Numbered from the stretch's first letter, positions 20,995 to 33,484 are shown. The stretch: DNA of 64,000 bases from Phellopilus nigrolimitatus (GCA_021029095.1 JAJOHG010000005.1:992001-1056000); one strand, 5' to 3'. Notes: generated from the letters alone by a model not told the origin. Made by a program: numbers and translations.

Positions 20995-23900
20995 TCACAA
21001 GTCGTACGCGATTCTGCCAGCAACCCACGGGTACGGGTAGTTGTGCTGGTAGTAATTCCGCAGCGTCCGTCTCTCGGACAGGCGCGGGATGGTAGCGTAT
21101 GATCCTCCAATCTGTTTACAACGTTCAGTACGCAAATTCGCCTCAGATCGAAGGTAAGTACGTACGACTACTTGGTGTTTCTCATCGAAGAAGTCCGTCG
21201 AGTACCTGTTAAAAAGGTAGCTGAGTAAAGCCCGACCGCACATTTCAATTTGGCCTACCCTGGGTAAAGCTTCGAAGGTATGAAGCCATCATATTTATCG
21301 AATACTGTCGACGTCCACTCCCACACACCACCATTGTGTCCCTTCCCTGAGTCCTTCTCTCCACCCGTGGTAGCTCTGAAACACGTTGTTTAGTCGAGGA
21401 AAAAATCAGTACTCAAGCCCCAAAGAACAACTCACGGTACAGGGTGCCAGTTCCTAAACCCGACATTTCCGCCTCCTTCGTACCCACTCTCGAACCTGTC
21501 GGAGAAGAGACGGAGTTCTGCATCCGTAGGGAGTCGGCCGCCCTTCACCTCGGCATACTTTGAAATATCGTCGTACGAAGTGAGAACCGGCCAGTCTTTT
21601 GCGAGTTTCATCGGGATGGGTCCGTACAGTGTACGAACCTAATTTTAACGAAGCATGCAATATGCAATTAGTCTGGTTAAAAAAAGAGGAAGAAAACTAG
21701 AAATATATACGAACCTGAGTTTCCCCATTAACCTCAATCCAGCTCGCGGGAAGCTTAACTTTCTCTTTCCCGGCGCCCTTGAAAAACTCGTAGAACTCCC
21801 CATTGGTCACTGGCCTCCACTCGATGCGGAACTGCTCGACGTGCACCTTCCGCGCCGGATGTTCGTTGTCCCATCCGAACTCGACATTATCGACCTGAAG
21901 CTTCTTCTCCGGGTCGTCGTCCAAAGCCTCGGGATCGTCATGTCCAAGGATGACGTCAGCGGGTCCAAGGGTGACTGTTGATTCTACGGGAGGCGGAATG
22001 GAGTTCCATCGTTCCGCAAGGATGTTCCACGGAGGTGCTGTGAATCCAGGGGGAGGAAGAGTCCCACCAGGTGCTCCTGCGCCTTGCATGAGCATATACA
22101 AAAGTGTCTTCACAAATTTCTTTATCAAAACGAGATCCAATGCTGATTTGATGAGGCACGTACCTCAGCATGAAAACCTTCGTGCTCAAGCGTCATGAAC
22201 AGTACACGTGCTACTTTCCTGGTTAATTGCCGTTTTCCAGACGCGATGTCTCCGTAGAGGCGCGCTAAGCGCGCTCGCACTCTGTCTCGGAAATCAATAA
22301 TTGATTCAAGGGTGGGCCACTCGTCTTCATCATCAGGCACTTCGGAGTGAGGCTTGGTGGTTATCAATGAGCATGTCAGTATCAATGACGAATGATTATC
22401 AGAGCGATACGTACATGGCAAGTAGAAGGATCGTCGACATGCGGGTCAATTCCTCGCTAATGCAAGATTCATGTGAGAAAACCGTAAGTCAGCGGGTCCA
22501 TGACCAACCTCAAAAATGTTCTTGAAGCTTTCTGGCTCCGTATGAGCCTCCCCAAGCAGCCTACTCAAGTGAATATCGAGAAAAGCAGGGATGTGACCCA
22601 AGTAAAATAGACAAATGTGACGCAGGTCGATCGGCTTGGTGAAAAGCATAGAGCGCGGGATCATCCCAAGCGTGATGGTATCCCAGGCTTTCCACATCGT
22701 GCGGAAGTCCTCGAGCGAGGGAACACCGAAGGGGTTCGGCGATTTAAGTAATGGAAACGTAAAAGTCGGACGCTCGAGCAACCAGAGCGAGTACTGGCCC
22801 GGTGCATCAGTCCACCGCATGATTGGACGAAGCTCAGCGGACGTGAAAAGTGAGTAGGCGTCCTTGTCAGAGTACTTGAAATGACGCGGACTCGTCAATG
22901 AGGCTTCATGGAGTCAAGCTATGTGTAAATCGCTAACCTTCTGTGATACTTCGACATTTACTAATTCGCCAGCAAGGAAAGATATGACATCTGCTGATTC
23001 AGGGACTTGGAGCTTTTGGTCGCAAGTCGACTTGTAATATGCTTCATGGCGACCTATGGAGCACCCATACATTAGTTATCATATCACGCGTTTCGGTCGA
23101 GTTCAACTCACGTTCAGCTTCGTTGTAACGGTTGACATATTCCCACTTCCCAGAATCAAATAGCGTTTCATTGCCTAGTGTCTTGCCTGCAACTCGCAAA
23201 CCGTTCATAATAAAGTTCTTCGTCACGCCTTTCGCATCATTGTAGGCCTCCTCTACCTTCAACTTCCCATTGTCATGGTCAAGTCCGAGGAGGAGAGTAT
23301 CTCCTGAACCAGGACGCAAGGGAAGCGAGCGCAAGAAGGACACGTCTGACTCACGATCAAAGTTGCCCAGAGAAGAGCCGAGAAATAGAAGATGCAATGG
23401 AGGACTAGACACTTTCGAGCCGTCATCGGTCCCCGGACTGGACGGAGGGGTCAAAGAGGTCGCACCAGTGCTGCGACTGTGTGACGAGCGCGAATTCGAG
23501 TACGCCGAGTGCGGAGATACGTCTCTGTGTGGCTTGCGGGCTTGTCGGTCGTAAGAGGAATCCGCTCCGTGGCTCAAATAGTCGCGACCTGCTTCACATT
23601 CGGTTCTTGAACTCAATCCGCCCTCCTGCACGAATTTCAAACCACCGTCATATGTGCCCCACATCCCCTTTGCTTCGACTTTCCCTTCAAGATCGTCACC
23701 GTAAGTTGACATCAGTTCTGTGAGGGTGCGTTCCAGCTCGCGTTTTTCGAGATCAAGAGCGTAGTAAGTTATGCGCTTTTTATCGTTTTTTGCAGTGGTT
23801 TGATCCGAGGAGAAAGCAAGCCTCGATAGGGCCAGAAGTATGTGGGACGTCTTTCGAAGAGCACTAAAATGGTGATTAGATTTGAACGTAAGGTTGAAAG

Positions 23901-24403
23901 ATAAGTGAGATTGTGTCCGAGAATGACTGATATGAACACGGTACATAGAGATAAGATACGGATGCAAAGTTGACGCGAAGTCAATCTCGCTGGACCCACA
24001 AGCGCGTTGCGAGTACGGAGGATATAAGAGTAAATCGGTGATACTCACCCAGCCCCGAGCTCCAGAACTACAGGATTAGCTGCTTTCACCTGCCTCTCCG
24101 TCGCGGGCATGCATGAGTCGTACAATCGCGTCCTGAGTTAGATTTGAGGATTTCCTCTTCAGAGGCGAAGAGGTAATATTCTTTGCAGTCCGTCGTAATA
24201 GCGTCGTACAGGCGGAGTCCGCGTTCGTCATATAACAACATAGTTGGAATAGACTTGCTACCGGGAGGTTTGCTCAGACCATCAAGGATTTGCTCGCGAA
24301 TGCCGTCACCATGGGAGCTTTGCAATTCATCTGCAATACGAACGTCGATTATTTGCGGTTTATTGTGGATTGACAGCATGGTAGTGAGGGAGGAAGGTGA
24401 CAT
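20995..24403 (-). CDS. EGT1: Ergothioneine biosynthesis protein Egt1 (EgtD-EgtB fusion)
   Basis: Fungal bifunctional enzyme. An N-terminal SAM-dependent histidine N-trimethyltransferase makes hercynine. A C-terminal non-haem-iron sulfoxide synthase couples it to cysteine on the way to ergothioneine. ATG 24403 opens MSPSSLTTMLSIHNKPQIID. LLYDERGLRLYDAITTDCKE then YYLFASEEEIL lead into the SAM site VVLELGAGALRKTSH (split by an intron near 24045). LHLLFLGSSLGNFDR and KNFIMNGLRVAGKTLG complete the methyltransferase. The DinB-like part has RPIMRWTDAPGQYSLWLLER and the iron-binding HEGFHAE (HX3HXE pattern). The FGE-sulfatase-type domain has RIEWRPVTNGEFYEFFKG, RLPTDAELRLFSDRFE and GGVWEWTSTVFDK. 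The end is NYYQHNYPYPWVAGRIAYDL. The frame appears broken twice between 24095 and 24140, in the linker before VVLELGAG. The rest joins cleanly. Confidence 0.95.
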
Positions 24404-24922
24404 GAGATCGAAGAGGATAAATTCTCAGGTTATAAGAGAGTTAGGACATTTATATTGCGAGGTGCCCTGTTTCGCAGTAACAGTGAAAAATGCATTAGAA
24501 ATGGGTACCATTCGGTCTGGAGCTACTCCAGTGACGTCGGGAGAAAGCAAAATGATTACCCGATTCGTCCGTACCGGGCGCCCATAGTGCCAGCTCCGTC
24601 CGAACGTCAGATCATGAGCCGCTGCGGCGCTGACTTTTTACATAAGCTTAACCTCCTGAGACCTTCTCGAGCGCAACTTTGAATACAACTTCGCTGGCTT
24701 TTGTGCATCAAAATGGAACTGAGAGTGCATGAAACAAGTGTCAGCGAACTTATTGGCCGGAGGTGGAGGTAGGTGGGGAGGATCCATAACAGGAAGTTCT
24801 ACTTGCGATAGTGTCGGTCCGACCGTCGATCACTTGTGGCGGCTACTTTGACCCATCTTTGAGACCCCTCTTAGTAGAATGGTTAACGTTTTGCGTTCCT
24901 TAGGTATGTATGTGGTCGACAA

Positions 24923-24949
24923 TAGAGGTCTTTCGCAACCAATCCGAGG
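24923..24949 (+). repeat. Left terminal inverted repeat
   Basis: 27 bases identical to the reverse complement of 25517-25543. Similarity drops off sharply on both sides. Confidence 0.85.
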
Positions 24950-25516
24950 GGCAAATATCAACCCGAAGCTGCGCTTGGATCAAACATTCCTACTCGCTTA
25001 GCAGACCCTGTGCCGGGCTTCGATATCTCGGCATAACCTTAAATAGGTCGCATTAATAATCGTAGAAAATTCGCCGCCTCAAGCGCATTGCACAGCGTAA
25101 CACAACGTAACACCTACCATAGAAAGTAAACCTTGCTATGCATTGCGACTGCTGCCGCCATCCTGTCCTCCAGGAGCTGCAAAAACCAAAGCAGGCTTTT
25201 CTCACCATTTACTCATTCTCACAATTAATATAGTGTTATGCTATAATTTAATTAAGGAAAGGCAAATATGCTGTAGATGTATAAAATATACTATGTAAGC
25301 GATCGGCTCCGCTAAAACTGGAAAAACCAGACTCGTTTTCTCCGTTTTAGGCAGCGTCGATCGATACCCACGGTAGGCTGGACCCGATGCGTGACAAGCC
25401 CGCTAGCCGTCATGCCGAGGCGGCCATCTCCTCGGCTATACGTTAGTCAGTATTTCACACGCCACTCGCTTATCATCATTCCAAGGAACGTTCGTTTTCA
25501 AGCGGGGAAGATCGCA

Positions 25517-25543
25517 CCTCGGATTGGTTGCGAAAGACCTCTA
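25517..25543 (-). repeat. Right terminal inverted repeat
   Basis: 27 bases identical to the reverse complement of 24923-24949. Confidence 0.85.
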
Positions 25544-25710
25544 ATGGAAGCCCAATCACTGGTATTAGCTTGCTCTATATTCAAGGTAATGTGTTTACCA
25601 TGCACGTGCGCCTAGCGGCTAGTAGGAAGGCAAGCTTCGACACAACGTTCGCCCATCAACAATCACAAATATGACATTGTCCCCGTCTATACAATTTTAA
25701 TCGTCTGATG

Positions 25711-26035
25711 GCTCACAACTCAGTAGTGATTATCCACGATATTCCGCGATATTCTACGGAGTATGGTACATGCGCAACCGAGCGTGCAACGTTCGAGGAA
25801 GACTAACTAATAACGCTTCTGCCCATACCTCATGCTCAAAGGTCACCGCTTTGGGATTGAAATGTGTCGAGTAAGTCTGTCTTTCTGATGAAATGCAGTA
25901 TACTTTTGAATGCTGGATCGTTATTAATATATTCCGTAGTAGTTATATATGTTAAACCGCAGTCCGCTTCATTATGATCATCAAGATACTTACGCAGCAG
26001 AGATTTCTAGTCATGTGCTCTACCGGGTACCCAAC
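25711..26035 (+). repeat. Diverged direct repeat, copy 1
   Basis: Shares ordered blocks with 26115-26420: CTCACAA, GATTATCCACG, CAACGTTCGA, CCTCATGCTC, then CGCTTCATTA and GATCATCAAG (one variable base between them), and TCATGTGCTCT. The spacing is similar, about 380-400 bases apart. Confidence 0.65.
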
Positions 26036-26114
26036 ACCAGGCCTTGGGCATAGAGAGGTGGTCCGGAGCAAAGACTCGGGGCTACATAACACCAGGTCTC
26101 ATAACCATCCGATG

Positions 26115-26420
26115 ACTCACAAGTCGGAAGCGATTATCCACGGGTGCTGCACGTGCACAGCACGAGCGCCCAACGTTCGAAAAAGACTTACATTATTCTC
26201 AATTAAGAACACTTTCACTCGTGCCTCATGCTCGATTATTGGAGTGCATAGAATAAGTGCCTCTTTCGGCTGTAATGTTTTTTAAAACATTGCATCGCTC
26301 TTAACATAACCCCTAGTAGATATAGATATAAAGCCGCAATTCGCTTCATTACGATCATCAAGGTACTTGACTATGAGCTGCGGGAATTTCTGGTCATGTG
26401 CTCTGGGGGCGCACAATGCC
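26115..26420 (+). repeat. Diverged direct repeat, copy 2
   Basis: Partner of 25711-26035. On the minus strand this copy reads AHDQKFPQLIVKYLDDRNEA and the first copy reads a related KYLDDHNEADCG with a stop nearby. The unit may be decayed coding sequence of unknown kind. Confidence 0.6.
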
Positions 26421-27252
26421 ATGCTTTGGATAAGTGGCTCGGAGCTCAACGACGTGGAAATAAAACACCGGCCACGTAATTGCAATCCAATTACTTCTCC
26501 CGCGGGTTCCCACTCCGCAAGGCAACTACACGTTCTACAAACTCTGATCCATGCTTTTGTATTATCTTAACAGGCGCCTGCGTCAAGGCGTGGTCAGAAG
26601 ACACTTGATTGGGAGATGACTCTGTCATAATGATGCCCGTGTATTTCAATGAGGAAGAGACAAGTGATCTTCTGTCTTCTTCGATCGTGACTTCAAGGAG
26701 GGTCGGCCGTCTGCTTCAAGAACGGGACTCTGGATTGGAGGTTCGTCAAACGTACAGGTACAGCTCGATCTTTCATACAGTTAAGTTTATTTCTTCTCTT
26801 GCCTCATGAAGTCAAATGGGTTAATTTACGCTATCCCCCTTTTTATCCGTGGAGACGAAGTTGCTGAAAGCAACGAGCCACAATCATGAAGCTTCTATCG
26901 CCAACATGAGGAAGACATGCCGAGCACACTCGCTGGGAATGTTCGCGACCGCAGATGTGGTCGGAGTCTGAAAACTGTGTTTGTAGTTCGCTTTCAGCGT
27001 TGACTCGTTCGGGCCAGAGCCAAGAGCATCAGATATTGTATGTATTGTAACAATGTAAGTACGCCGGAGTTCACCTCCGCGCTTAGCTTTAGCGACGATC
27101 TTTTCCTTTCCACAAAAGGAAATAAGACCCTTTTTTAAAAACCATTTGAAGGGCGCAGACTCCCAGGCTAAAACCTCACTTCGAGTCAATCATCTTCCTT
27201 CTTCAAATTACATCCGCCTTTCTATCCCTTCGCTCGAGTCACGAATGGGCCG

Positions 27253-28540
27253 ATGAATGCCTCTGATGTAGACTCAAGCTCCAAGTACAATGAGTCATTT
27301 GCCCCCGTCATCTCCCGAAAAAAGAAGCGCAGGAAGCAGACGCTGGCAGCCATCTCGGTATCGCGCTCTCCGACGGAGTCGGTCGACAGAATGATGGCTG
27401 AGCTGCGCTCCGACTCAGTGTGGAAAGAGAAGTGCTGGCGTGCGTGTTTTATGCGCTCTGATGGGGGTTTTAGCTCTGACTTATCGCACCTTGTCGGAAT
27501 TTTTCAGAAATCATCCGAGAAGCGTTGGGAGCGCTATCGACCGAGATAAAGAATGTGCTGTGTCTCGGCCTCGGTAGTCCCACTGAGTCAGTGCAGGCTC
27601 GATTTCAGCTCTGCTTTCTTCTCGAGCTGAGGGACGAAATTCTTCCAGTAAGTCACGATCCTATTACGCAGTCCCTTTCCTGATTTCATCTCGGGCTTTT
27701 TTCCTTCTTCTTACAGCAGAATCAGGCAAGCATATCTGCATTCGACCCGATCTTCTCGTCGCAAGACACGACCCTTTTGACATCGCTCGGAGTCCAAATC
27801 TTGTCGGATAACCAGGTTAGTACGCGTACTTTCCGATTGATGTTGTGCCTTCGGGCAGCCCCGATGTAGCCGGGGCTCCCACCCTAGACTGATATGTGGC
27901 TGACCCGTTACTTCTCTTTTACATCTTTTTATTCTTCTCTAGCATGGAAAACACATTTTGTCGGTCCCGACACTCGTGTTCATGCCCCATTGCGATCGCG
28001 AGCTCTACGAAGGCCTCTTGCGCGCGAACTGGCGCGCCCCGCCACTCGCCAACCTCGTTCTGATTGGAAACGAGCTGTGCAGGTACACCGAGAGGTGAGT
28101 AGCGACCCGTCCGGGCACGCGCCACGACGAATTTGCTGGCGTATCAACGCCATGAGTCGCGCTGATGACCACGTGTTCGGCCCCCTTTTTTTCTTTCATT
28201 CTTGCTACTTCCTCTTTCAACGACTCGCCCCGAACTGCCATGCGTCAGCATCTCGTCTCGCATCCTAGGGGCGGAGAGCCCCTGCGTAAGTCGTCTAGGT
28301 ATGCTGTTTTTGCGCTATCGCTATTTTAGTGCCTGATACTGGGACTGCTCTATTGTTCTGCCTTTAGCACCTTTGCTTGCCTCAGAGCGGTTGCCCGAGC
28401 ACGGCGCATTCCCAAATGCGTTCAGCAGCACGGGGATACAGCACATCAGCGCGGCGTCTTTAGCGTCCCAGGCGACCGGCTTTTGGGAACTGCCTGAGGA
28501 AATCAGAAGTAGCGAGAACGAGGACAGCGAGGCAAAATAA
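27253..28540 (+). CDS. SRR1-like domain protein
   Basis: SRR1 (sensitivity to red light reduced) family, called Ber1 in yeast. Its biochemical role is unclear, with links to circadian or haem/tubulin biology in other organisms. ATG 27253 opens a hydrophilic N-terminus with a basic KKKRRKQ cluster. The SRR1 core follows: VLCLGLGSPTESVQARFQLC, FLLELRDEILP, SISAFDPIFSSQDTTLLTSL, and HILSVPTLVFMPHCDRELYE then GLLRANW and LVLIGNELCRY. The C-terminus is GFWELPEEIRSSENEDSEAK with TAA at 28538-28540. Introns fall near 27440, 27650, 27815, 28095 and 28300. Confidence 0.85.
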
Positions 28541-28988
28541 ACTTAGCCATTGAATCGACTTCGAATACAATTATACCTGTATGCGCCGAAGGAAAGATCT
28601 TTGCTCAATGCAAACAGTCCGAAGCAGCCGGTGGCCAAATCTTAAACAGAAGTGTAAAATAAGGATGCTTCTAAGGCAGATGTCTTATCCCGAGTAGAAC
28701 GGCAACAGATGTCAAGCTAAATTGGCCCTAAGTCAAAGTTTTTGGCGGTTGACGTGGCGGCCAATCATAGATGCGGAGCACACAAGGAAGAGAATAGGGG
28801 ACAACAAACTCGCATTGGATTCCCAGCAACGATAAGCACACACAATCTAACGTAAATGTGGCGAGATAAGCGGGTAGGTAGACAATGAGGAGGGGAAAAG
28901 GAGGGGGGAAGGCACGAGAAAAATTATACAGACAATGCGAGTGAGACCAAATATACAGAATGCATAGAACTAACGAAAAATAAAAAGA
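28541..28988. other. Intergenic 3'-3' region
   Basis: Between the SRR1-like gene and the minus-strand hypothetical gene. AT-rich, no frame or repeat of note. Confidence 0.45.
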
Positions 28989-29980
28989 TCAGCAGTTTTG
29001 ATGGTAAGGACTATAGACATGGGCGGTAGAGTCAGAATTATACTCCGAGTAGGGAAGTGGGTCGACTTCGTAGGAAAAGAAATCGTCCGACGCGCTGTAG
29101 ATGCGCGGCCCGTGCCTATCATGGGGAAGGGGAATGGAAGCGGGGTCTACGAGGTTTAACGAAGAGCGCGAACGAGAGAAAGGCGTAGACAGAACGTCCG
29201 ACTCATCGTCGGAGGTGTCCTCGATGGCGTCCGGAACGGAGCCCTCTGGGTCTTCTATGTCGTGGTGGTGATACGGCGAGTACGAGTCCGAATGAGAAGC
29301 GAAAAAACTATCATCTGAAGAACCAAGATCAAATGGACGGACGAGAGGTGGGTGGAATGGAGGATATGGTACAGGATATGGTACAGCGATCGGAGAAGGG
29401 GAGATGAAGTCGTCGGTTAAGGAGGAACAAGAGGAGTCGGCGTCCGCACGAGAGCACTGCTGTTCGTCGTCGGAGTCTATAGCAGCGATGCACTTCATGC
29501 TCAAATCCGCGTCGCTGTCTTCACTCTCGTCTCCGAGCGTCTCAAGCAACGAGTCGAGCCATTGGGCCTCAGAGACGCTGCCTTCGTCCGCAGAGGTCAC
29601 AGCATCCCCGGGATCTGGAAACAGAAAGGCGAACATGCCTTCGTCCGTGTCGGAGTCTACCTCTTCGTCTTCCTCGTCGACGTTGGGGGCGTCGGAGACA
29701 AGAGTAGCGCTCGAGACATTAGAACCAGTATATACATCGTCATGAGTGATAGAGTTTTTGAGCAGAACCCAACGGTGGAGGCTGAGGTTGTCTCTGGACC
29801 CGCTCCCGCTAGAGGAATGGAGCTTAGAGCGGGCGAGGGAGACAAAATTCGCAGCGAAGGACGACATGGAGTTGGAGGCGGAAGGAGGGATGACAGCTAG
29901 GCGAACATAAAACAAGTTAGCGCGTTCACTTAGAGGAGTGAAGCACGACGAGACTCACCGAACGCAGATGCCATTGTCAT
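28989..29980 (-). CDS. Hypothetical acidic Ser/Asp-rich protein
   Basis: Two exons. Exon 1 from ATG 29980 encodes only MTMASAF, followed by a GTGAGT intron of about 63 nt (acceptor CGCCTAG). The rest is a single exon of about 295 residues. The protein is strikingly rich in Ser, Asp and Glu, for example SDAPNVDEEDEEVDSDTDEG, and has Tyr/Pro-rich patches such as YPVPYPPFHPPLV. No fold, signal peptide or membrane helix is visible. The sequence looks intrinsically disordered and may be phosphorylated. The long uninterrupted frame and tidy intron support a real gene. Function unknown. Confidence 0.65.
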
Positions 29981-30519
29981 GTCAGCGGAGACTCGGGCTG
30001 GGGGACAGCGGTATACGGTATACGATGAAAGGTTCGAAGAGTATGGACCCGTTCTTGGTGGTTTTACGGGCTAGCTTGTTAACCATGCTGGTTATTTAAG
30101 AGTGCCTTGTCAACTGGGTGACAACAGGCAGAGGGGGGAACGAGAGGGAGGGACGGGGACGAGGGGTCTAGTGAACCATTGGTGGAGTACGCGGCGTAGA
30201 GTGGGTAGTTGAGTGAAGAACGCCAGTCGCGTACTTTATAACCGTTCGGAGTTTTCCGGTAGGTGACTCGGAATCGGCAAGACGACCGATTGGATAACAC
30301 GAGTGGCGTGCTGGTTACCCTCGCAGTGCCAGTCGCCCCGTTCTCACAGGGACATCTCACAGTGCACACGACACCCAAATGCAAATAAAGATACAATTTG
30401 CATGAAAATAAAGAGCAGAGAATGAAAGAGACATGCGCCATACGAAGAGATGTCCGCTTAGACGTGATCAGCATATCATACTTAACATAGAGATCGCCAC
30501 CGCGCTCGACATAATATCG
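29981..30519. other. Intergenic region upstream of the acidic hypothetical gene
   Basis: About 540 bp. A 131-codon minus frame at 30079-30474 begins with a hydrophobic stretch but shows no other support, so I leave it out. Otherwise nothing seen. Confidence 0.4.
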
Positions 30520-33484
30520 TCATCCCTCGTCCATCGAGTCGCCCCCCGCGCCGTCCTTCTCGGTCGCCAACAGCCGTTTGATCTTGTTTAGACTTTTTGG
30601 CGACATGTCGCGCGCTATCGCGAGCATTTGCGCAAATTTCGTTTCCTCGCCGACCAGTCTGTACACCCGTGCGAGCTGGAACACGACGTTTGCCTCTTCC
30701 GGTGACGAATCACGGAGGTACTCAAGGTCTTCGATTGCCTCCTAAACGCCGTCCCGCCTCATTAGCATTTACACAAACGTAATACGGTCCGAGGTAAGAG
30801 AATTAACTTACGCGGTACCTCTTCATTGCGATAAGAATTTTGGCACGCCGATACCGCACCAGTGCGTTATCAGGCGACAGCCTCACTGCCTCATTAAAGA
30901 GTGCGAAGGCCGCGTCTTGGTCCCCGCGTCGTTCGACAGCCTATCAGGTTAAGACAGATAGTTTGTGTCACGTAAATTTACCCGCACAGAGAAATGGACT
31001 GACCATGCCCACACACCCGAGGAGCACCGCGTTCTGGGGGTGGATGGCTGCTGCCTTGCGAAAATGGTATTCGGCGAGGCGAAGCTTGCTCATTCTAAGA
31101 TAACACGACCCTAGACCATACCTGTAATCGAAGATCATCAATACACATCATCAAAAAATACTCGAGAACTATCACTCGAAAGAGAAAAAAAGAAGAGTGG
31201 TGGACACACCAGGCATTGTAGGACCGCTGGTCTGCTCGCAACGCAGACTGGAAGAAGTTGACCGCCTTATCGAGATCCTCGTCCGTCAGCTCGTGTCCGC
31301 TCAGTGTGTACGCATACGCGCACGATGAGTCAAGCTGTGCCGCGCGGCGAAAGCATGTCAGGGCTTGCGACCGTTCCTTCTGCAGTGAGAAACAGTTTCC
31401 CACGGCTATCCATGCTTGGGAGGAGCGCGGGTCTATGCTCAAAAGCTCTTGTGCAAGGAAGGATAATTGCGCATTTCGCTGGAGATGCCATAGAGTGGTC
31501 GAGTACAGATCCATATCACGTACGCGATACGGATCCAGTACACGCGCGCTAAGGAAGCTTCGCTCCGCCTGACCAAGTCAGTTATTAAAATTCGACATAA
31601 TCAAAACGTATGAGGCTTACCCTCATGTAATCAGCCTGTTCGTAACGTGCCCGGGCAATCAAGATTAGCATAGATACAGTCTTTTGGTGTTCTCTTGGGA
31701 GCATATCTATTGTCGCCAGACATGCTTCGCAGTCGTACATGGCCAAATATCGCACACAACTTGCATATAGTCGCATCAGGTCATAAATGTAGTTGTCGGC
31801 CAATGCATTACAGAAGGTTTCCTGAGCAGCTTGTTCCATTTCAACCGTCCAGATAGGTACGGGTGACTCATCAGACCGTGGAGAATGGGTATTGGACGAT
31901 GGAGAGTGGGCCGCATCTCCAAGCGCCGCATAATCCTCGTCCATTTCTGATTCCGTGGACTTCGAGCGGCCATGAGCAGTTCGTTTCCGTTGAGGTGGAT
32001 GCTTCAAGAAGAAAGAGCAAAGAAGTAAAAGTAAATGTTTAAGCCAAAATGAGGTATAGTATCAGCCAACCTTTACATTATGTGACTTCTGCTTATCTCC
32101 CGCAGCATTATTAGACAGTAGCCTTGCACTCCTTCTGGATGCCATTGACGGCGGGGCCATCACGGTATTCTCGCTTCTTCCAGTTCTAGTGTTTGTGGAC
32201 TGTGCACCCCGAGTTGACGTGGTGTTTCGGGAAGGGAGAGAAGGTTTAGATGAGATGGGGTTAGCGGACACAAGGACCGGGCGTGCGCGTGCCTTTTTCG
32301 AACGAACGTCAGCACCAGCGCCCTGCTTTGACTTGTCCTTCTCCGATGCAGCAGCCTGCCGCGTCTGCGATCGAGGCTTTTTAGGGACTGGCCCAGTTTC
32401 CTCTGCGGACGAAAGCGGGCGAGGAGGCACGCCAGCGGCGTGAGCACGCGTGGTGCGAAGCGGTGCAAGAATCGAGTTATCCGGATAAAACGAGTCATTC
32501 GTTGCTCTAAAACATTCTCGTTCATATATATCCGAAACAAATGAAAAAAAAATGCTCTTACATGGAGTCGCGACCCACAGGGCGCATCGCCATACGGAAA
32601 GGTTGAGGTGGGGCATGGTCAGGCTTCCATCCGCAAAAAGTGTTTTGATCATTGGGAGCTGGAGTGAAAAAGCCAGACCCACTGGCCACTGGCCCGGATG
32701 CCGCAGGATGCTTAGACGACGATGCTGCGTTAGCATAGAATTCTTCTGGACCCTGTTTTGTTGGCTGTGGACGTGAAGGAAAGAGCTCTTCAATTTCGGG
32801 GAAGGAACCTGACACCACCATCAGTACTGACAAATCAGGATTAAGAAATAACAACATACCAGCTGCGCAAAGACCTTCAAAGGCATCCCAGAGTAGAGGA
32901 TCGAGCGACAAAGCGCGACGGAAGCTCTGTATGGCTTTGTCTGGCAGGTTTGCTTTCAACGCCGCCTTCCCTGTCTTACAATGCAACACGGCCTCGTCTT
33001 GAAAAACGCGCGTCTCGCGCGTTAGATTCCCCGATGCTGTAGTTAATGTGCTACGTCAGATTAAATGGCCACTTCAAGAGCAAAACGTGGTTTACTCACG
33101 GAGTTCTGTCTGGTCTGGGGCACCTAAGCTCGCCTCGAACGCCTCCCCCGCCTGGGCATGGTGCCCCAGTGTAGTATAGCATTCTGCACGTACAATGAAG
33201 CAACCCCTACAAGGCTCCATCGGACGTTTACCAAGCTCTGTCTGATGAGGCTTTGTCACGAGCCACAACGCGGACTGCGTCTGCCCGCAGCGCATAAGAG
33301 CACTGGCGTAGAGGTGGAGTGCATCGTGACTTTCATTGTTGAGCGCGTAATAGCGTTCAGCGTAGAAGACAGCAGACTTGGGAAGTGATGCGTCGAGACA
33401 AGACCAGATGAGGTGACGAAAGCGGGCGGGGATGTAGAGCTCGCGAGAGGAAGACGAGTCGGGCGTGGCGGCGGGCGGTTGCAT
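30520..33484 (-). CDS. CDC27: Anaphase-promoting complex subunit 3 (CDC27)
   Basis: TPR scaffold of the APC/C ubiquitin ligase that receives the IR tail of coactivators. ATG 33484 opens MQPPAATPDSSSSRELYIPA. The N-terminal TPRs follow (LIWSCLDASLPKSAVFYAER, then YYALNNESHDALHLYASALM, then IVRAECYTTLGHHAQAGEAF). A long Ser/Pro/Lys-rich disordered loop comes next (PRSQTRQAAASEKDK and neighbours), typical of Cdc27. The C-terminal TPR superhelix contains DPYRVRDMDLYSTTLWHLQR, LLSIDPRSSQAWIAVGNCFS, and ALTCFRRAAQLDSSCAYAYT, then LSGHELTDEDLDKAVNFFQS. Later units are LRLAEYHFRKAAAIHPQNAV and EAVRLSPDNALVRYRRAK. The end is DGAGGDSMDEG. The gene has about eight introns and all blocks are in the expected order. 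Confidence 0.95.

Larger units (their letters stand above)
24923..25543. mobile_element. Non-autonomous MITE-like element with 27-bp terminal inverted repeats
   Basis: The ends are perfect inverted copies over 27 bases. The left copy is 24923-24949 (starts TAGAGGTCTTTCGCAACC) and the right copy is 25517-25543. Both outermost dinucleotides are TA, as expected for a TA target-site duplication of the Tc1/mariner type. The 621-bp interior has no open frame of note and no transposase motif, so the element would need a transposase in trans. Confidence 0.7.
24404..27252. other. Gene-poor 2.8-kb region with MITE-like element and decayed duplication
   Basis: Between the EGT1 start and the SRR1-like gene. 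It contains the inverted-repeat element at 24923-25543 and two diverged direct repeats at 25711-26035 and 26115-26420. No intact gene was recognised. The 101-codon minus frame at 26884-27189 has no supporting motif. Confidence 0.6.

Noticed and set aside
30079..30474. 131-codon minus frame with a hydrophobic start
   Set aside because: No family motif, no splice-consistent partners, and it lies in the upstream flank of another gene.
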